DNA from: Symbiodinium kawagutii
Taxonomy: Eukaryota > Sar > Dinophyceae > Suessiales > Symbiodiniaceae
Direction of reading: 5' to 3'
Assembly: GCA_009767595.1 (NCBI GenBank)
Contig: VSDK01006236.1
Location: 28,790 to 92,789 of the forward strand
Length of the DNA stretch: 64,000 bases
In this document: one piece after another, positions 23,411 through 36,560 of the stretch
Position numbering within the stretch: the first letter of the stretch is position 1
Layout: each line of letters starts with the position of its first letter
Translations under genes and position numbers: made by a program
Notes under the pieces: generated by a model
Seen by the model: only the letters and a program-made list of their open reading frames with translations
Told to the model about the DNA's origin: nothing
Databases searched by the model: none

Positions 23411-24536
23411 CCCGAAACATTTCTGGCTGAATTCTACTATAATTAGTAGTTGTATCATGCTGTATGATCGATTCGGGTCTAAGGCAGGCTGTATGGTGAT
23501 GTATTCATAGTATGTATGTGTACAGAAACACGTGTCTTCCCGGCAAGCCGTTCTCTCACAAGAACATACATGTTGACATGCCCCGTTACCCGGACCTTAG
23601 AGAGAAAGTGTACCCTTGAGAAATCGATTGAAAGATCAATGTGGAATCCATGTCAATAGACCATCCCCTAGTTCGCTCTAAATAGCTGGTAATTTCCTCC
23701 CAAAATGGATGATTTATGGTTTCTCCATATGGATCGACCATGAGTCCACTTGCCAAGCCCTGAAGTGATTCGATCCCCGGCCGCCTCCTGAGGTTCCATG
23801 GCAGTTGGACAGACCCTCTGGGCTTCATTGCGGACTATCGAAATACCATTTGGTACTTGGCAACCAGCCATGGGTATGGGGGTTACAGCTACCCTTATAG
23901 GGTTCATAACCATGGTTCAAACCCCCATAGTTTTGTGTCCATGCGACATTGCTGGTAGGTTCTGGTAGGCCAGCAATTTGCAAAGTCGAAACACCACAAC
24001 ATACACCTTTTACCAACACGATCGTGTTGACTCCCACATGTAATTCTTGTTTTTTAATTGAATGCAACCATCCCGCCGTTGCTGAGCAACCGGCTTGCCC
24101 CCTGTAAGAGACCAATAGTTGTCTAGTCAGAGGTTTTGGGCATTTTGTTGTTCCTTTTTGGGAATGGCTGGTTGCTTGACCAATAGTTGTCACCGAAGTT
24201 AACACAACCAACCTGTTGGCTTGTTACTGTAAATGGTAGACAATGGATGATTTGGGGGTACGCTTATTTTGAGAGACATCCACATAGAGTTTAGCCGATC
24301 AGCTCTATAGTAGGTACCGTTCCTACATGGTTGGTCTATAGTTCCTTTAAAGTTGGTTCCTGCAGTGATTAGCTCTATTGTTGATCATTGACCAACCTTT
24401 GCTAACCAACCGTTCAATCGATCTGAACCACCCATTCAACCCCATTCCCTTAACCAACCACCCCCATTGTTATCCAATCAGTCACCAAATATTCACCCAA
24501 CCATTCACCGTACGTTCACCATGCATCGCCATGCCA

Positions 24537-24680
24537 TCCAAATTTCCCATTGCTATTTCCTTCGCGTGCGCGGAGATCATGGCGGTGAAGCCTTCCCACG
24601 GTGTAGCCGGCCCGTTCCTGGCCGTGTTCCGGCAACTCTCGCACATGCTCGATGTGGACGATACGGGTCTGCCGGGCTTG
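24537..24680 (+). CDS. Exon-like island, unknown product
   Basis: Reads CAEIMAVKPSHGVAGPFLAV then FRQLSHMLDVDDTGLPG. Directly followed by the TTGATTTGA tract. No domain assigned. Confidence 0.45.
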
Positions 24681-24684
24681 TGGA

Positions 24685-26345
24685 TGATCATTGATTTGGA
24701 TTGTTTTGATTTGGATTTTGACTTGATTTGATTGATTCTATTCCATTTGATTTTGATTTGATTTGACTTTGATTTCGATTTTGATTTTGAGTTGGATTTT
24801 GACTTGATTTCATTTGATTTGATCTGAGTTGGTTTGATTTGACTTGATTTTGATTTTGGTTTTGTCTTGATTTGACTTTGACTCTGAGTTGATTTTGAGT
24901 TTGACTTTGACTCTGAGTTCATTTTGATTTTGACTTTGATTTTGATTTGATTTTGACTTTGACTTGATTTGACTTGAATTGATTTGACTTGATTTGGATT
25001 TGATTTTGATTTGACTTTGATTTGTCTTGATGTGATTTTGATTTTGACTTGATTTGACGTGAATTGATGTGATTTGACTTTGATTTTGACTTGAGTTGGT
25101 TTGATTTGACTTGAGTTTGATTTTGATTTGACTCTGATTTTTAGTTGATTTGATTTGATTTGATTTTTATTTGACTTGGTCTGGATTTTGATCTTGATTC
25201 GACTTCGATTTTGATTTGATTTTGACTTTGACTTGATTTGACTTGAATTGATTTGGTTTGACTTGATTTGGATTGTTTTGATTTGGATTTTGACTTGATT
25301 TGATTGCTTTTATTCCATTTGATTTTGATTTGACTTTGATTTCGATTTTGATTTTCAGTTGGATTTTGACTTGCTTTGATTTGATTTGATCTGAGTTGGT
25401 TTGATTTGACTTGATTTTGATTTTGGTTTTGTCTTGATTTGACTTTGACTCTGAGTTGATTTTGAGTTTGACTTTGACTCTGAGTTCATTTTGATTTTGA
25501 CTTTGATTTTGATTTGATTTTGACTTTGCCTTGATTTGACTTGAATTGACTTGACTTGATTTGGATTTGATTTTGATTTGACTTTGATTTGTCTTGATGT
25601 GATTTTGATTTTGACTTGATTTGACGTGAATTGATGTGATTTGACTTTGATTTTGACTTGAGTTGGTTTGATTTGACTTGAGTTTGATTTTGATTTGACT
25701 CTGATTTTTAGTTGATTTGATTTGATTTGATTTTTATTTGACTTGGTCTGGATTTTGATCTTGATTCGACTTCGATTTTGATTTGATTTCGACTTTGACT
25801 TGATTTGACTTGAATTGATTCGGTTTGACTTGGTTTGGATTTTGATTTTGATTTCACTTTGATTTGTGTTGATGTTGTTTTGATTGTGATTTGATTTGAC
25901 GTGATTTGATTTGACTTGAGCGAATTTGATTCGACTTAGTTTTTTAATTGATTTGATTTGACTTCGATTTTGATTTGATTTTGGTTTGACTTGATTTTGA
26001 TTTTGATTTCATTTTGATTTGTTTTGATATGATTTTGACTTGATTTGACGTGAATTGGTTCGATTTGACTTTGATTTTGACTTGAGTTGGTTTGATTTGA
26101 CTCGAGTTTGATTTTGATTTGTCCTTCGTTTGATTTGATTTGACTTGAGTTGATGACTTTGATTTTTAGTTGATTTGATTTGATTTTGATTTGATTCTGA
26201 TTTTGATTTGACTTGATTTGGATTTTGATTTTGATTTGACTTTGATTTGTCCTGATGTGATTTTGACTTTGACTTGATTTGACTTGAATTGATTTGCTTT
26301 GACTTGATTTTGATTTTGATTTTGCTTTGCATTTCATTTGATGGA
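24685..26345. repeat. TTGATTTTGA/TTGACTTGA low-complexity tract
   Basis: 1.66 kb built from TTGATTTGACTTTGATTTTG-like words. A longer unit repeats: 24694-25260 resembles 25269-25830 at an offset of about 575 bp. Lys/Ser/Gln-rich ORFs on the minus strand are artefacts. Confidence 0.93.
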
Positions 26346-26639
26346 GATAGGATACCACGAGACTGATTAGACATGTTGCCGGGCCGAGCATGTGGAAGGG
26401 ATGATCACCCACCATTTGGTTGATGACATCTCTCATTTGTACATAGCTGGCGGTGCGAATTGTGACCAATTCCCGAATTTTGGAATGTAAAAAAGTGGTG
26501 GCCTGCAGAATGTGCGCCGGTTGCAGGTCATGGAATCAGATCACATTTTCGTTACTATTGATTTTCGCAGTATAGTGTGACCTTGTTTATATTGTCACTT
26601 TATTGAAATGCGTTGTAATATGCTAAAGAATAGGGATCC

Positions 26640-26865
26640 TGAACCCGGATTTCGAGGGATTCGTCAAGTTGGAGGGAGCAGTGGTGGATTGGATTGTTGG
26701 GATGCAGCCGTTGCAGTTCAAACGGCTGGCGGGTGCCCTACGATCTGGTGGATTTTGACCTCCAGGCTGCGCAAGATGGACCAACCTTCAGGCCAGCGCG
26801 GCTGAGGGCGATGGTGTTGCGTCCAGGGTGGGAGGATTTGATCCATGAGATGGTCATCCAAGTGA
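26640..26865 (+). CDS. Exon-like islands, unknown product
   Basis: One frame reads VPYDLVDFDLQAAQDGPTFR then PARLRAMVLRPGWEDLIHEM. Good coding look, GC-rich, flanked by intron-like sequence. Confidence 0.5.
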
Positions 26866-26939
26866 TTGCTGGTGGTGGGAGCGAGCGATTCGGAGCCAGG
26901 GGTGCCCATGATGGTTGTGAAGAAATGCTGTAGTTACTA

Positions 26940-28700
26940 CTTTGCCGCTTGCTGTTCTCAATCCCTCAGATGACGCTCGGCAAATTTCACGAGCATATGT
27001 GCGAGGATGGTGGCTCAACCGGCAACCGCATATGGTTGATTCATTACCTTTTCTAATCAGTGCTAAACCTTGTAAGTACAAACTTGTTGTGGCAAAACAC
27101 GTCAAAATAATTGTTTGTGAAACTCAACTGCGAATCATGCACCCTGTGCATTGCTGTTTGGTAATGAACCTTATGAAGAACTATACTTCTTTATCGTACG
27201 TTTTTAGCTTTTTCATCTTCCAAGCCCGTAGTTTTTGGTTTACAGAGTTTGTTTTTTTCCCGGACGTTGTCATGGGATGAGCTAATCATGAAACATCATT
27301 CGCAGCATGCTGGGCAATCTGAATTGGAACCGCTCAGCAGATCATGAAGGGTTGATCAGCAGCAAGAGCCATGCTTAGGCAATGGTGCTTGAGCGGTTTT
27401 CAAGTGTTAAAGACGTGATGATTTGATGAATCATGAATGTTTTTTAGTGGACAAGAATCACTGATACTAGCAAAAAATTGGTTTCAAAGCGATGTAACCA
27501 ACTAGTGATTGATTTGGGATGAAGGCTACACGACGTTGACATTGACCTATCGTGATTCTGCATATGAGAATCTCCTTGGCCCTCGGGAGATATAGATTCC
27601 CTGCTAAGCCCACGGGGGCGAGTAGGTTAACCTTGGGGGCAGGGCAGGGAGGCAGTTCAAGGGTGGTAACTCAAAATCTCCGGACCAACTGCCAATGATG
27701 AGGCAATAGCACAGAACTTTACCAACAGTTCTTCAAGATCCGGCAGTTTCTTCACACTTGTTGGCCATGTTTTCCTTTCTTGGTTGAAGCTCTCTGGCAA
27801 GCTCAAATTTCAAGTATGGATTTGACACCTCGGCAAATGGTGCCAAGCACAGTTCACGTTTTGCACACTTTGTTTGTGTTAACTGTCGTGTTTTCACATG
27901 TTCTCGTGGTTGCCATGTAGGATAAGCCTTCTATTGATGTGGTTGTTTCTGAACATAAGGGACCCCAGCTTATCTCATGCAATTGTCATTTCTATGGCAA
28001 TGAATACATCATTGATTTAATCCAATTTCGGGGTTCCCGATTTGAGAACCCCCCACTGGCGTTTTTGTGTTAAGTCTTAGTATGTCCCAGTCTTTTTTAA
28101 CAACAAACCATCCGCCAATTGTTGTGGTTTCCCAGGGGTTCTCTTCAAATATGGTGATTTTCCTGCCAACTATGTGAACGATCACTGGAGCGTAGTGTTG
28201 GTTGTTCTCCGAAATCACTCATTGAACATTTTAACCAGACAATCTGTGGATGATTTGGGGTTCCCAAATTTTAGAACCATCATTTGTGTTGAGTCACGTT
28301 TCTACAAACAGTATACAGTGAAAACCAAAAAAACTTGTCCGAGAAGGCTAACCAATTGTTCATTTTAAATAGTGTTTTCATGATAATCTCTAAACACATG
28401 TCTTTGTGATCCATGCAGGATAGACATGGATAAACCAATCAAGTTGAGATAAGTAGAATGATCTTGTGGAATGTTAGGGTTCGTTTGTTTTCCAACCATT
28501 TGTGTTTTGGTGATTGGATCAGTTTCTGTGTTGCTGTTGGGGCTTCTGCTAGAGTTTAGAGGAACCCCATGATTGAATCTTTAACCTGAACCCAGCTCCC
28601 AACTGTATGGCGGATTGTTGCAAAGGGCGCGGAGACCCTAAATGGATATATCTGTTAATTTCCAATTCTCATCATATACCACATAGATCGTTGGTTTCGG
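26940..28700. other. Intron-like stretch, no convincing exon
   Basis: AT-rich. Related GGGGTTCCC-containing words at 28028-28045 and 28257-28270 hint at an old internal duplication. Otherwise I see nothing. Confidence 0.4.
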
Positions 28701-28711
28701 TACGAGTTTTT

Positions 28712-28855
28712 CTGTAGATCTCACCAGTCCCAGCGCCTGTCAGCGCAGGCATTTGGTGCCGTTCAGAGAGCAACGTGTATCAATTTCGTGATGCTGATGC
28801 TTGGCAGTTGCCGGGAAGTGCTCCAGGGTCTTGGTGCGCTGCTCCATTGTGGGAA
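28712..28855 (+). CDS. Exon-like island, unknown product
   Basis: After CTCACCAG two frames are open: AFGAVQRATCINFVMLMLGS and AGIWCRSESNVYQFRDADAW. Frame unresolved. Confidence 0.35.
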
Positions 28856-29004
28856 TGATCCCTTAATAAGGGGATTACAGGGGAGCATAGGGGATAGTAG
28901 CTACAGTGCTATTATAAGCACTTGAATAAGGGATTATAGGGGATTTATAACGTTCGCTACAGCGGTTATAGTAGCAGGCGATCTCTTAGATCGTGGGGGT
29001 TAAG

Positions 29005-29400
29005 CCGCTGCTTCTCCTATTGATCCTCTGGCACGACCAGTTTGATACCACCAAAGAAGAGGTTGCCCAGGATCGCTACAATTTCCTTTCCAGCGCTTGG
29101 ATGTTCTGCAGTGACATCCAGCTGATGTAGGGAGCAGGTCCAGCTGCCAAGAACCCCTGGCGGATCATTTTTGGTCGGAGCAGCTGGGTAATTTTCACAT
29201 TCACCTAACGTGAGCAACGACAAGCTCCGCCAGTCAAGGACGCGAAGGTGTTGTACTGCGTAGCAGTTCGCAACAGCTTTCTCCATCTGCAAGTGCCCAA
29301 TGATCCTTCAATCGGGAAGAAAGCAGGCGCGGCTCTCTCGGAGATAAACGGTCCAGTCAGTTTGAGGAGTTGCCCGTTTTTTTGAATCTGGTCACTTCGA
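29005..29400. CDS. Coding-like stretch, strand ambiguous
   Basis: The + strand reads HDQFDTTKEEVAQDRYNFLS (about 29029-29090) and KDAKVLYCVAVRNSFLHLQV (about 29236 onward). The - strand also reads well: HQLDVTAEHPSAGKEIVAIL and KNGQLLKLTGPFISERAAPA. Neighbouring islands favour +, but I cannot decide. Confidence 0.35.
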
Positions 29401-29419
29401 TCATTAGCTGTCATATGTA

Positions 29420-32400
29420 CGAATGGGTAACCAATGATCGCTTAAACTGGCTCTTGCTGTGGCAGAGCTTTAAAGAATCGTTTTGACGACTTGCTGGCAA
29501 TGTTCTAAATCAATATGTTTGTTTGCAAAGGATGTGTTCTTTTTCAAATTGCGCCGGGAGCACTTTCTCACTCTTGTGGCTTGTTTCCATCAGTGCAATA
29601 GTCAATGCATGGCAGGTGGGCGGAACCGTGGTTGAGAAGTGCTGGTTCATCGAGTTCTTTACATGGCTGGCCTATAGAAGGTGATCAGAACCCATCTTCA
29701 CTGGGAATGCACCTCTGAATTGAGGAATATCATGCTTGTTGTTTGTGTCGCGTTGATACTTGTAGGGCACCCTGAATGATCAACCAGCAGCTTTCTAATT
29801 TCCGATTCCCACTGTCAACGCACGTCAAAATTTCACGTTTTTCTTGACCGTCACATCGCCTTGCCTGCGGCTACTGCTGCTGCTCTTACTGTGGCAGCTG
29901 TTTCTATTGTCCTGCTTGTTGTTTGGTTTTACTGACACAGCTTTCTGGTGGTCATGCTTCCATTTATCCTTGTTAACGTTATCAATGAAACACCTCAGTT
30001 GTTGCTTTTGTCGCCTCTATTCCCCTCGGTAGAATTTCCCATCTCCAATTGAATCCTGCAGGATCCTGTCTGTTCATAGAAATTGAATTGCGAGGCTTTT
30101 GCCATGTCAGTACTGGAGGCCGTAGGCCCGTCACGAGACCGTCCATCGGACACCATCATGATATGCCATAAACATCCTTAAACTCACTGCCATAATCTAT
30201 GGTAGAAGAATTCTATGAACATAGACATGGGATCGCAGATTTATAGCTTCATAGTCAACTGTGATGCCTCAGGGATGCCATTCCTCCGTTGACTGGTTGG
30301 GAAAAGACCATCGATCCCCGGGTTCCGAGCCATCCCCAATGGACGTTGTTCACACGCGGTATGCCCCCGACGTGGGTGTCAGGTGGTGAATAAGTGCGGC
30401 TTAAGTGCACTTTAAACGATGCTGTTGTTGATAGTGTACAACCACTTTACACGTTGTGTCAACGATAGGCTGCAGCAATCAATAAACCGCTCGTAAAATC
30501 TCACTGGGTTGACCACAGTTCCCAGTAATTCTTTGGGTGTTGAACTAAGCAGAACCAACAGACCAATACGACTCATTGCCAGCCGCTATTCACAAACATC
30601 ACAAACATGGATGGTTGTGAGCCGTTATTCTAAAACAGCAATAAACAATTGCCCATCAAACACTACCAAACATTATCAAGTGATGTCAACGCTCGTGAAC
30701 AGTTGCTAACGTGCAGTAAACATTGCCATCCATCAATATCCATCATCCATTCTCAAGTCTGTATATGCAGCCATATACAAGTACAGTAGTTGCCATTATC
30801 GCTACATATTGAAATCTTGTCATTGCTAGTTATGATTACCTTTTTTTGCCAGTCATCGCTTACCATCCATTTAAACCATTATTGCCATGACTGTTGATGT
30901 TCACTGTAAATCAAAGGCGTCAAATGCCAACAACCATCGTTCACTTGTTGTTACCCTTACTACTACACAATGGGCTTCATAAATCAACGGTAATGGTTCA
31001 GAATGTTCCAAGTAAAAGCAATAGAACATTGCAATAGCATTTGACCTTTGTTACCCTGGCCCAAACATGGATATGGATAGCTACATTCATAACAGGAAGA
31101 CCATCCAAAAATCGTTTGTTCTCCACATCTATGTGAACCCAGCGTCACCCGGGTAGACCATTGTCGCCACTCATTAGATAACCAGCAAGAGCGGGCAACC
31201 ATCCATAAGCCAAAATCCACTAAGCCTCAGCTTCTCAACTCAATCATTCACCATCATTAGCGATTCTAAATCGACAAAGAGTGTTGGGAACCCATGATTC
31301 TTTAGCCAGCACAGCCCAGTTTTGTTGCTCCGTCAGGGAGAAGTTTCTCCGCACCACCACGCTTGGTGCCTGCAGGTCCACCAAAAGTCGTGGCTTTCTG
31401 AGAACAACCAACATTAGCGATTGTTATTACACATGTTTTGCTTCATATCCATCAACAACAACAGCAATAACAATGACTCATATTGACTCATAGTTTTCCA
31501 GCCATTCATCATTAATTAAACAATATGTTATTATTTAGGCTCCGTAACAGATACTGGCCAGGCAACTCACTCACATTGTTAATGGATCATGAATCATCAT
31601 TATCTTGATCCGGTCCCGCTAATATTAACCAGCCCAAGTTTTGAATAGGTGTAACTATTTTTACAATCAGGGCGTATCTTGTACGAAGGGACCCTATCAG
31701 TGAGCCGAGTCCCTTACCTGAAGAAAATTAGTTTCTAGAGAATTGATCTCAATGCCGTCCCTGTAAAAAATCAAGTGAAATATGGGCAAATCTAGATGGA
31801 TCAAGGATTCCTTCCCCTAGACAGTAAGAACCCAAAACCGTTAGTTAACTCCAAGGAACAGGGTAGCGACCAGGTTGGTGTACGACATTGATTTTTTCAA
31901 TTGCCGCATACAACGCATGCAAGCTAAACATTGAAATATTAAGATCTTCTGATCAATAAGGTTTGTTTGGTATTGGACAATAACAACCATTTGTTACTAT
32001 GAAATGCTAGGAACAACCGCCAATGATTAGTAATGTCCATAACTAGAAACATCAACAGCAGCAAGGATTATTGATTGACAACCATGGTTCTGATCATAGT
32101 GGTCAATGTCAATCAAAATGAAAAATGGACCAGTTCTTCTGAAAGTGATCAGGAAAAGTTTGACGAATTAACTATGAACATTATGTTGAGTGCACTTTTT
32201 CAATAACCAATGTAAATCGGGTTGTCATTCATCAATCTGATACATTTGGTTCTGCATCAAAAAATGTTGCTAATGTTTGTGTATTCATACTGTCGATGAA
32301 GAACCATTATCAGTATATCAATAGCCATTGTTCCAGCAACCAGTAGAGATATTGATTATTGACTATCCCAAAAATCGGTAGTAACCTTTATAATGTTCTT

Positions 32401-33550
32401 TTTGACACTAATTGTGATCACGTTGTTCATTGCGCAGATACCCATATAGCTACCAACACAATGTTTTTCATCATGATTTAATATCAGTAGCTGTAAATGA
32501 CTATTATCAATAGTTGTCCTAATGATTGTTGATTCTTGATAACCAACCTTTAAGATCAACAACGCAGCACCGAATACACTATTTTATTCTTACGGATTCC
32601 ACTATTGTTTCAAAACCCATCGTTGTGGTATGCTTATTACCCTTGCTATTACTGCATGAATATTCAATATTTCTGCATATGCTTGACAATCTTCCATTTA
32701 CCTCTAGAAAATGAGAGCCCTACCATTTTTGTATATTGATATATTTCAATCCAACAGTTCCTAACTTTGCCGTAATCTTATGGACTACATAAACAGAAGG
32801 GCAGTACTCCGGACAATATTCTCGAATGAGCCATTTTGAATAGCTGGTGATAGGATACCACAGTAATTAGATGGTTTTTGATCAAGAATTGACTGGATTT
32901 GTAGTTCTGGAAACTCCCTGCTGAAGAAAGATCCAGCTCCGTAAAGAGGGTAGCCAGCATCACCATCATTGTGAATGACAACAAGATGTACGTTTTTATG
33001 TACAGAAGTATTTTCTGGGGGAAGCTGGCCATGTTGTGGGTGAGCTGCTTTCGCAACTCCTGTAAACCATGTGACATCTCAGTGATTTTCCCGGGAATAA
33101 TTCCGGCCTTGAAGACAAGTTGATCAAATTTCAGGAAATTTCATGAGTGGATCCATGGGCCATCGTTTCACCATCCTTCACCCAATACGTCCCTGATGGC
33201 TAGCGGCTAGTGCTATGGGGAGTATCAAAAGAACGGTATATGATATACCATATATCAATGTGGACTATCTTCCAAAAGATCATCGCATATTGATTGATCA
33301 CACGCATTTTTTGGTGAAAGCAGGAGTTTGTCCCTTTAGCCATCATGACAATCTCCCTTCACCTTGCGTAGCAAAGGGTGAGGACACACCTTGAAATTGC
33401 TGTACCAGCATGAGAATCAATCAACCACCACATCACGACTTAGCAAGCTGCTTCAACGATTATTTGGTGCCACAGATTTGATGGGACATCCTTGGGTATT
33501 ACCTCGCAGCTGTTTCCATTGCAACTCACTGCGCTAGCTCTCTTTGATAT
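29420..33550. other. Long AT-rich stretch, few candidate exons
   Basis: A weak island at about 31310-31400 (after GCACAG) could read PSFVAPSGRSFSAPPRLVPA. Everything else looks intronic or intergenic. Confidence 0.4.
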
Positions 33551-33552
33551 CA

Positions 33553-33820
33553 GGTTTCCGGCGACGCCCCCACCGCGAAGGGAACCCGTTACTATCGTCT
33601 AGTTTGGTGGTGTGAGCGACAATCACTTGAAGAAAAGTTTAGTACCTCATTACATCCTTACCAACTTACCATCCCTTACCCTGTTCCCACGTTCCTTGGG
33701 CCCCCAGCTGCACTCCATGTGGTCCTAACTTGACCTGTGTGTAGGTGCAGCTGACATTCGTTCACGACGGGAAAGATCGAGTTCTCCAAGGAGCACCGGC
33801 TGACAGCACTGGGGACCCCA
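33553..33820 (+). CDS. Two small exon-like islands
   Basis: 33555-33600 reads VSGDAPTAKGTRYYR after TCAG. 33747-33815 reads VQLTFVHDGKDRVLQGAPAD after GTGTAG. They could be neighbouring exons of one gene. Confidence 0.4.
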
Positions 33821-34384
33821 TGAATCATTTGTAACGGAGGCGCCTTGTTACTATGTCAAACAGAGTCAAACTGTTCTAACAAACTATGTCAAGTTGAGAT
33901 GACAAGTTGTGACTACAGTTGATTTGTGCAACCAAGCATGTCAGCACAAATCAGATTTTGGTCATTCCCAAAGTACATCCATCACTTTTATCAAAAGGAC
34001 CAACCACCACTATCACCATTTTGTGGTGACTCTTAATCATCATTGGTCAGCATAACTAGTTACCTTCAAGCCTACGAGTTGCAGCCAGGCCTTTCACCAA
34101 GGTGTTCATCGGTCATCAATCCTCTTGCTTTGAAATCGAAGCATTGCCGAAATTGACGGAGCCGTTTTCCGACATGTGAGACATAAGGATGTTCCACAAA
34201 CATGGGTCGATACCGCTGGTTCACTGGCTGATAGTTTTAAACATGTTTTAAGCATGTTTTATTTCCCTAGTGATTATTAACAACTGGTCGGTTGACTAGT
34301 ATTTTTCCCAGGGGGAAACCACCCACCAGTTAATGATGTGAGACACCAAGCGAAAAATAGTGGTTCATGAACGTGAATGACCCA

Positions 34385-34475
34385 AAGGCTCGCCTGGCAC
34401 AATGGTTGCGTCATCTCGGCTAGGTCCCATGCAGCCAGCAGCAACGAGTTTCCTCGGAGGCAGGAGATGTGAAAT
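34385..34475 (+). CDS. Exon-like island, unknown product
   Basis: Reads KGSPGTMVASSRLGPMQPAA then TSFLGGRR. Short and GC-rich; uncertain. Confidence 0.3.
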
Positions 34476-34870
34476 GCAGATGATCAGTGAACCTTATTGT
34501 GCATAAGATCAGTAACTAATTCTGATCAAGGCTGGCACATCGCCATTGATATGATGCACACAAGCGCTCCCCAGTTATAAGTTGGTCAAGAAGCCATTTA
34601 ACTATGGATATATCCTCCATAACTATAGTAGTTGCTGGCGGGACCATAGGTCGCCTGGTGTTTTAGCTGATGTTCACTGTTTGAGGTGCTTTTCGCCAGT
34701 GCATTTTGTATGGCAGGAGCCATGTTTGATGGGCGTGTGACGTTTTTGTCTCCCTTTTACTGCCCGTGCCCCTGCGTTTCGTTTTCACTCCTTTTTGATT
34801 GGCAGGCGCAGCATAGCATGACCTCGCACGAGAAGTGGACAATGCGTTTTCGCAGACTTTTTTTTGTGCA

Positions 34871-35030
34871 GGTGCTTGCTGAGGGGATTGCTTCGGGAGG
34901 GTGCAGGGTCGTGTCAAGATGCCATGTCAGCGTACGTTGCAAGGTGCGTGCTGAGGGGATTGCTTCGGGAGGGTGCAGGGTTGTGTCAAGATGCCATGTT
35001 AGCGTACGTTGCAAGGTGCTTGCTTCCTGC
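34871..35030 (+). repeat. 72-bp tandem duplication
   Basis: GGTGCTTGCTGAGGGGATTG begins at 34871 and recurs at 34943; a third start (GGTGCTTGCT) is at 35015. The 72-bp period is a multiple of three, so several frames stay open. Confidence 0.9.
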
Positions 35031-35544
35031 CAGCAATAATGTCACGTGTCTAACATGTTCTAATGTGCTTACTGCATCGCCAGTGGCAAGGATTGAAAAA
35101 AATCATGCCAAGTATATAATTACCACAGAAAGATCCAGGGCCCTGTGCCCCAGGTGAACCCTCTCATTCGAGAGCGAGTTTACCAGTACAGTTTTCGCAC
35201 ATCCTTGGGAAAACCTACTGCGTCTCAGTTTCTAGGACACCTGGCAAAGCTGCAAAGAGAGTGCCGATGAAAATGCTTGTGAGCACATGCACGACCGGGC
35301 ACAAACGGAACACATCAATGAATGATGAGTAAAGTTTGCATGTCCAGTTGACACGATGGCATGCCATACATAAGCACGGAACCATGTCGTACCCAGGCGA
35401 CCTGTGGTCTCGTGACCTAGTAGTTACCCTACATATTATATAACCCTTGTGGTTGTTAATCACAGCCAATCCAAGAACCGTTTGATGATCAGCATTTGAT
35501 TACCACTTGACCATGATCCTGATGGACTTTGATTGCTACGTTGC

Positions 35545-35690
35545 CAGTCACGCCGGCTGCGCACCTGTTAGGGTCAGCGAGCGAGTTGCTGAAGATTCTG
35601 AGTCGTTCAGGCGCTGGGGAACGAGGTTCGCTGGTGATTTCGAACAGCGTCGATCAGGATCGGAGTTGACCAATGGGCATGGTCATCCAA
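35545..35690 (+). CDS. Exon-like island, unknown product
   Basis: One frame reads TPAAHLLGSASELLKILSRS then GAGERGSLVISNSVDQDRS. A second (VSERVAEDSESFRRWGTRFA) is also open. Frame unresolved. Confidence 0.35.
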
Positions 35691-35989
35691 TACAGCGAAG
35701 TACAACATCTTCACAGCTGCTCGTGCGGTTCATGTTGAACTCTCTAGTTTCCTCGGTTTTTGTTCAGCCAGTCATTCGTAACCACTATGGTAACATGATT
35801 AAACATTCGTACCAGTAGTACCGCATAAGGCGGTGGCGGAAGTTTCCAAGATAGGAGCACTATAGGAGTGCGCAGTTGTGGTTGCGACGATTGATTGTCC
35901 GAGGGATCCGAGAACTGAACATCACTTGGGCCTGAGTTCCTACCAATGTGAGCATAGATCTGGCCACTTGACTGGCAGCCTATCTCTCT

Positions 35990-36560
35990 AGCTATCTTTC
36001 TATCAGTGGATCAGTTTTCTTTCTGTCTGTCTGACTGTCTATCTATCTATCTATCTATCTATCTGATGATCTATTCGTTCATCTATCTGCCTATGTACTT
36101 GTCTATCTATCTACCTCACTATCTATCTCGTCATCTTTCTGTCTATGTATCTATCTATCTACCTGTCCATCTATCTATTTATCTATCTGCCTATCTATCT
36201 ATCTGTCTATCTATCTACCGAATTATTTGTCTGATCATCTATGTGTCCATCTGTCCATCTTTCTGTCTATCTACCTGACTATCTATCTACTTTTCTATCT
36301 GACTCTCGTTTCGTCTACCTATCTGTCTATCTATCGACCCATCTAGCCATCTGAATCTGGCTATCCAATTGTCTGTCTATTCCATCTATCTATTCTAGCT
36401 ATTCTATCTATCTATCTATCTATCCATCTATCTATCCATCTATTCATCCATCGATGCATCTATGTATCTGACTATCCATCTAGCCACCCATCGATCTGAC
36501 TATCGACTTGTCGATCTATCTGGCTACCTCTTTGTCTAGCCATCTTTCGTCTATCTATTC
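35990..36560. repeat. (ATCT)n-type microsatellite
   Basis: Degenerate CTAT/CTGT tetranucleotide tract. Its right part (from about 36424) is shared with 37767-37905. Confidence 0.93.

Noticed and set aside
24482..26469. Minus-strand Lys/Ser/Gln/Asn-rich ORFs
   Set aside because: Pure translation of the TTGATTTTGA low-complexity tract.
36006..36278. Ser/Tyr/Leu-rich hydrophobic ORF resembling a membrane protein
   Set aside because: It is the translation of an ATCT tetranucleotide tract.
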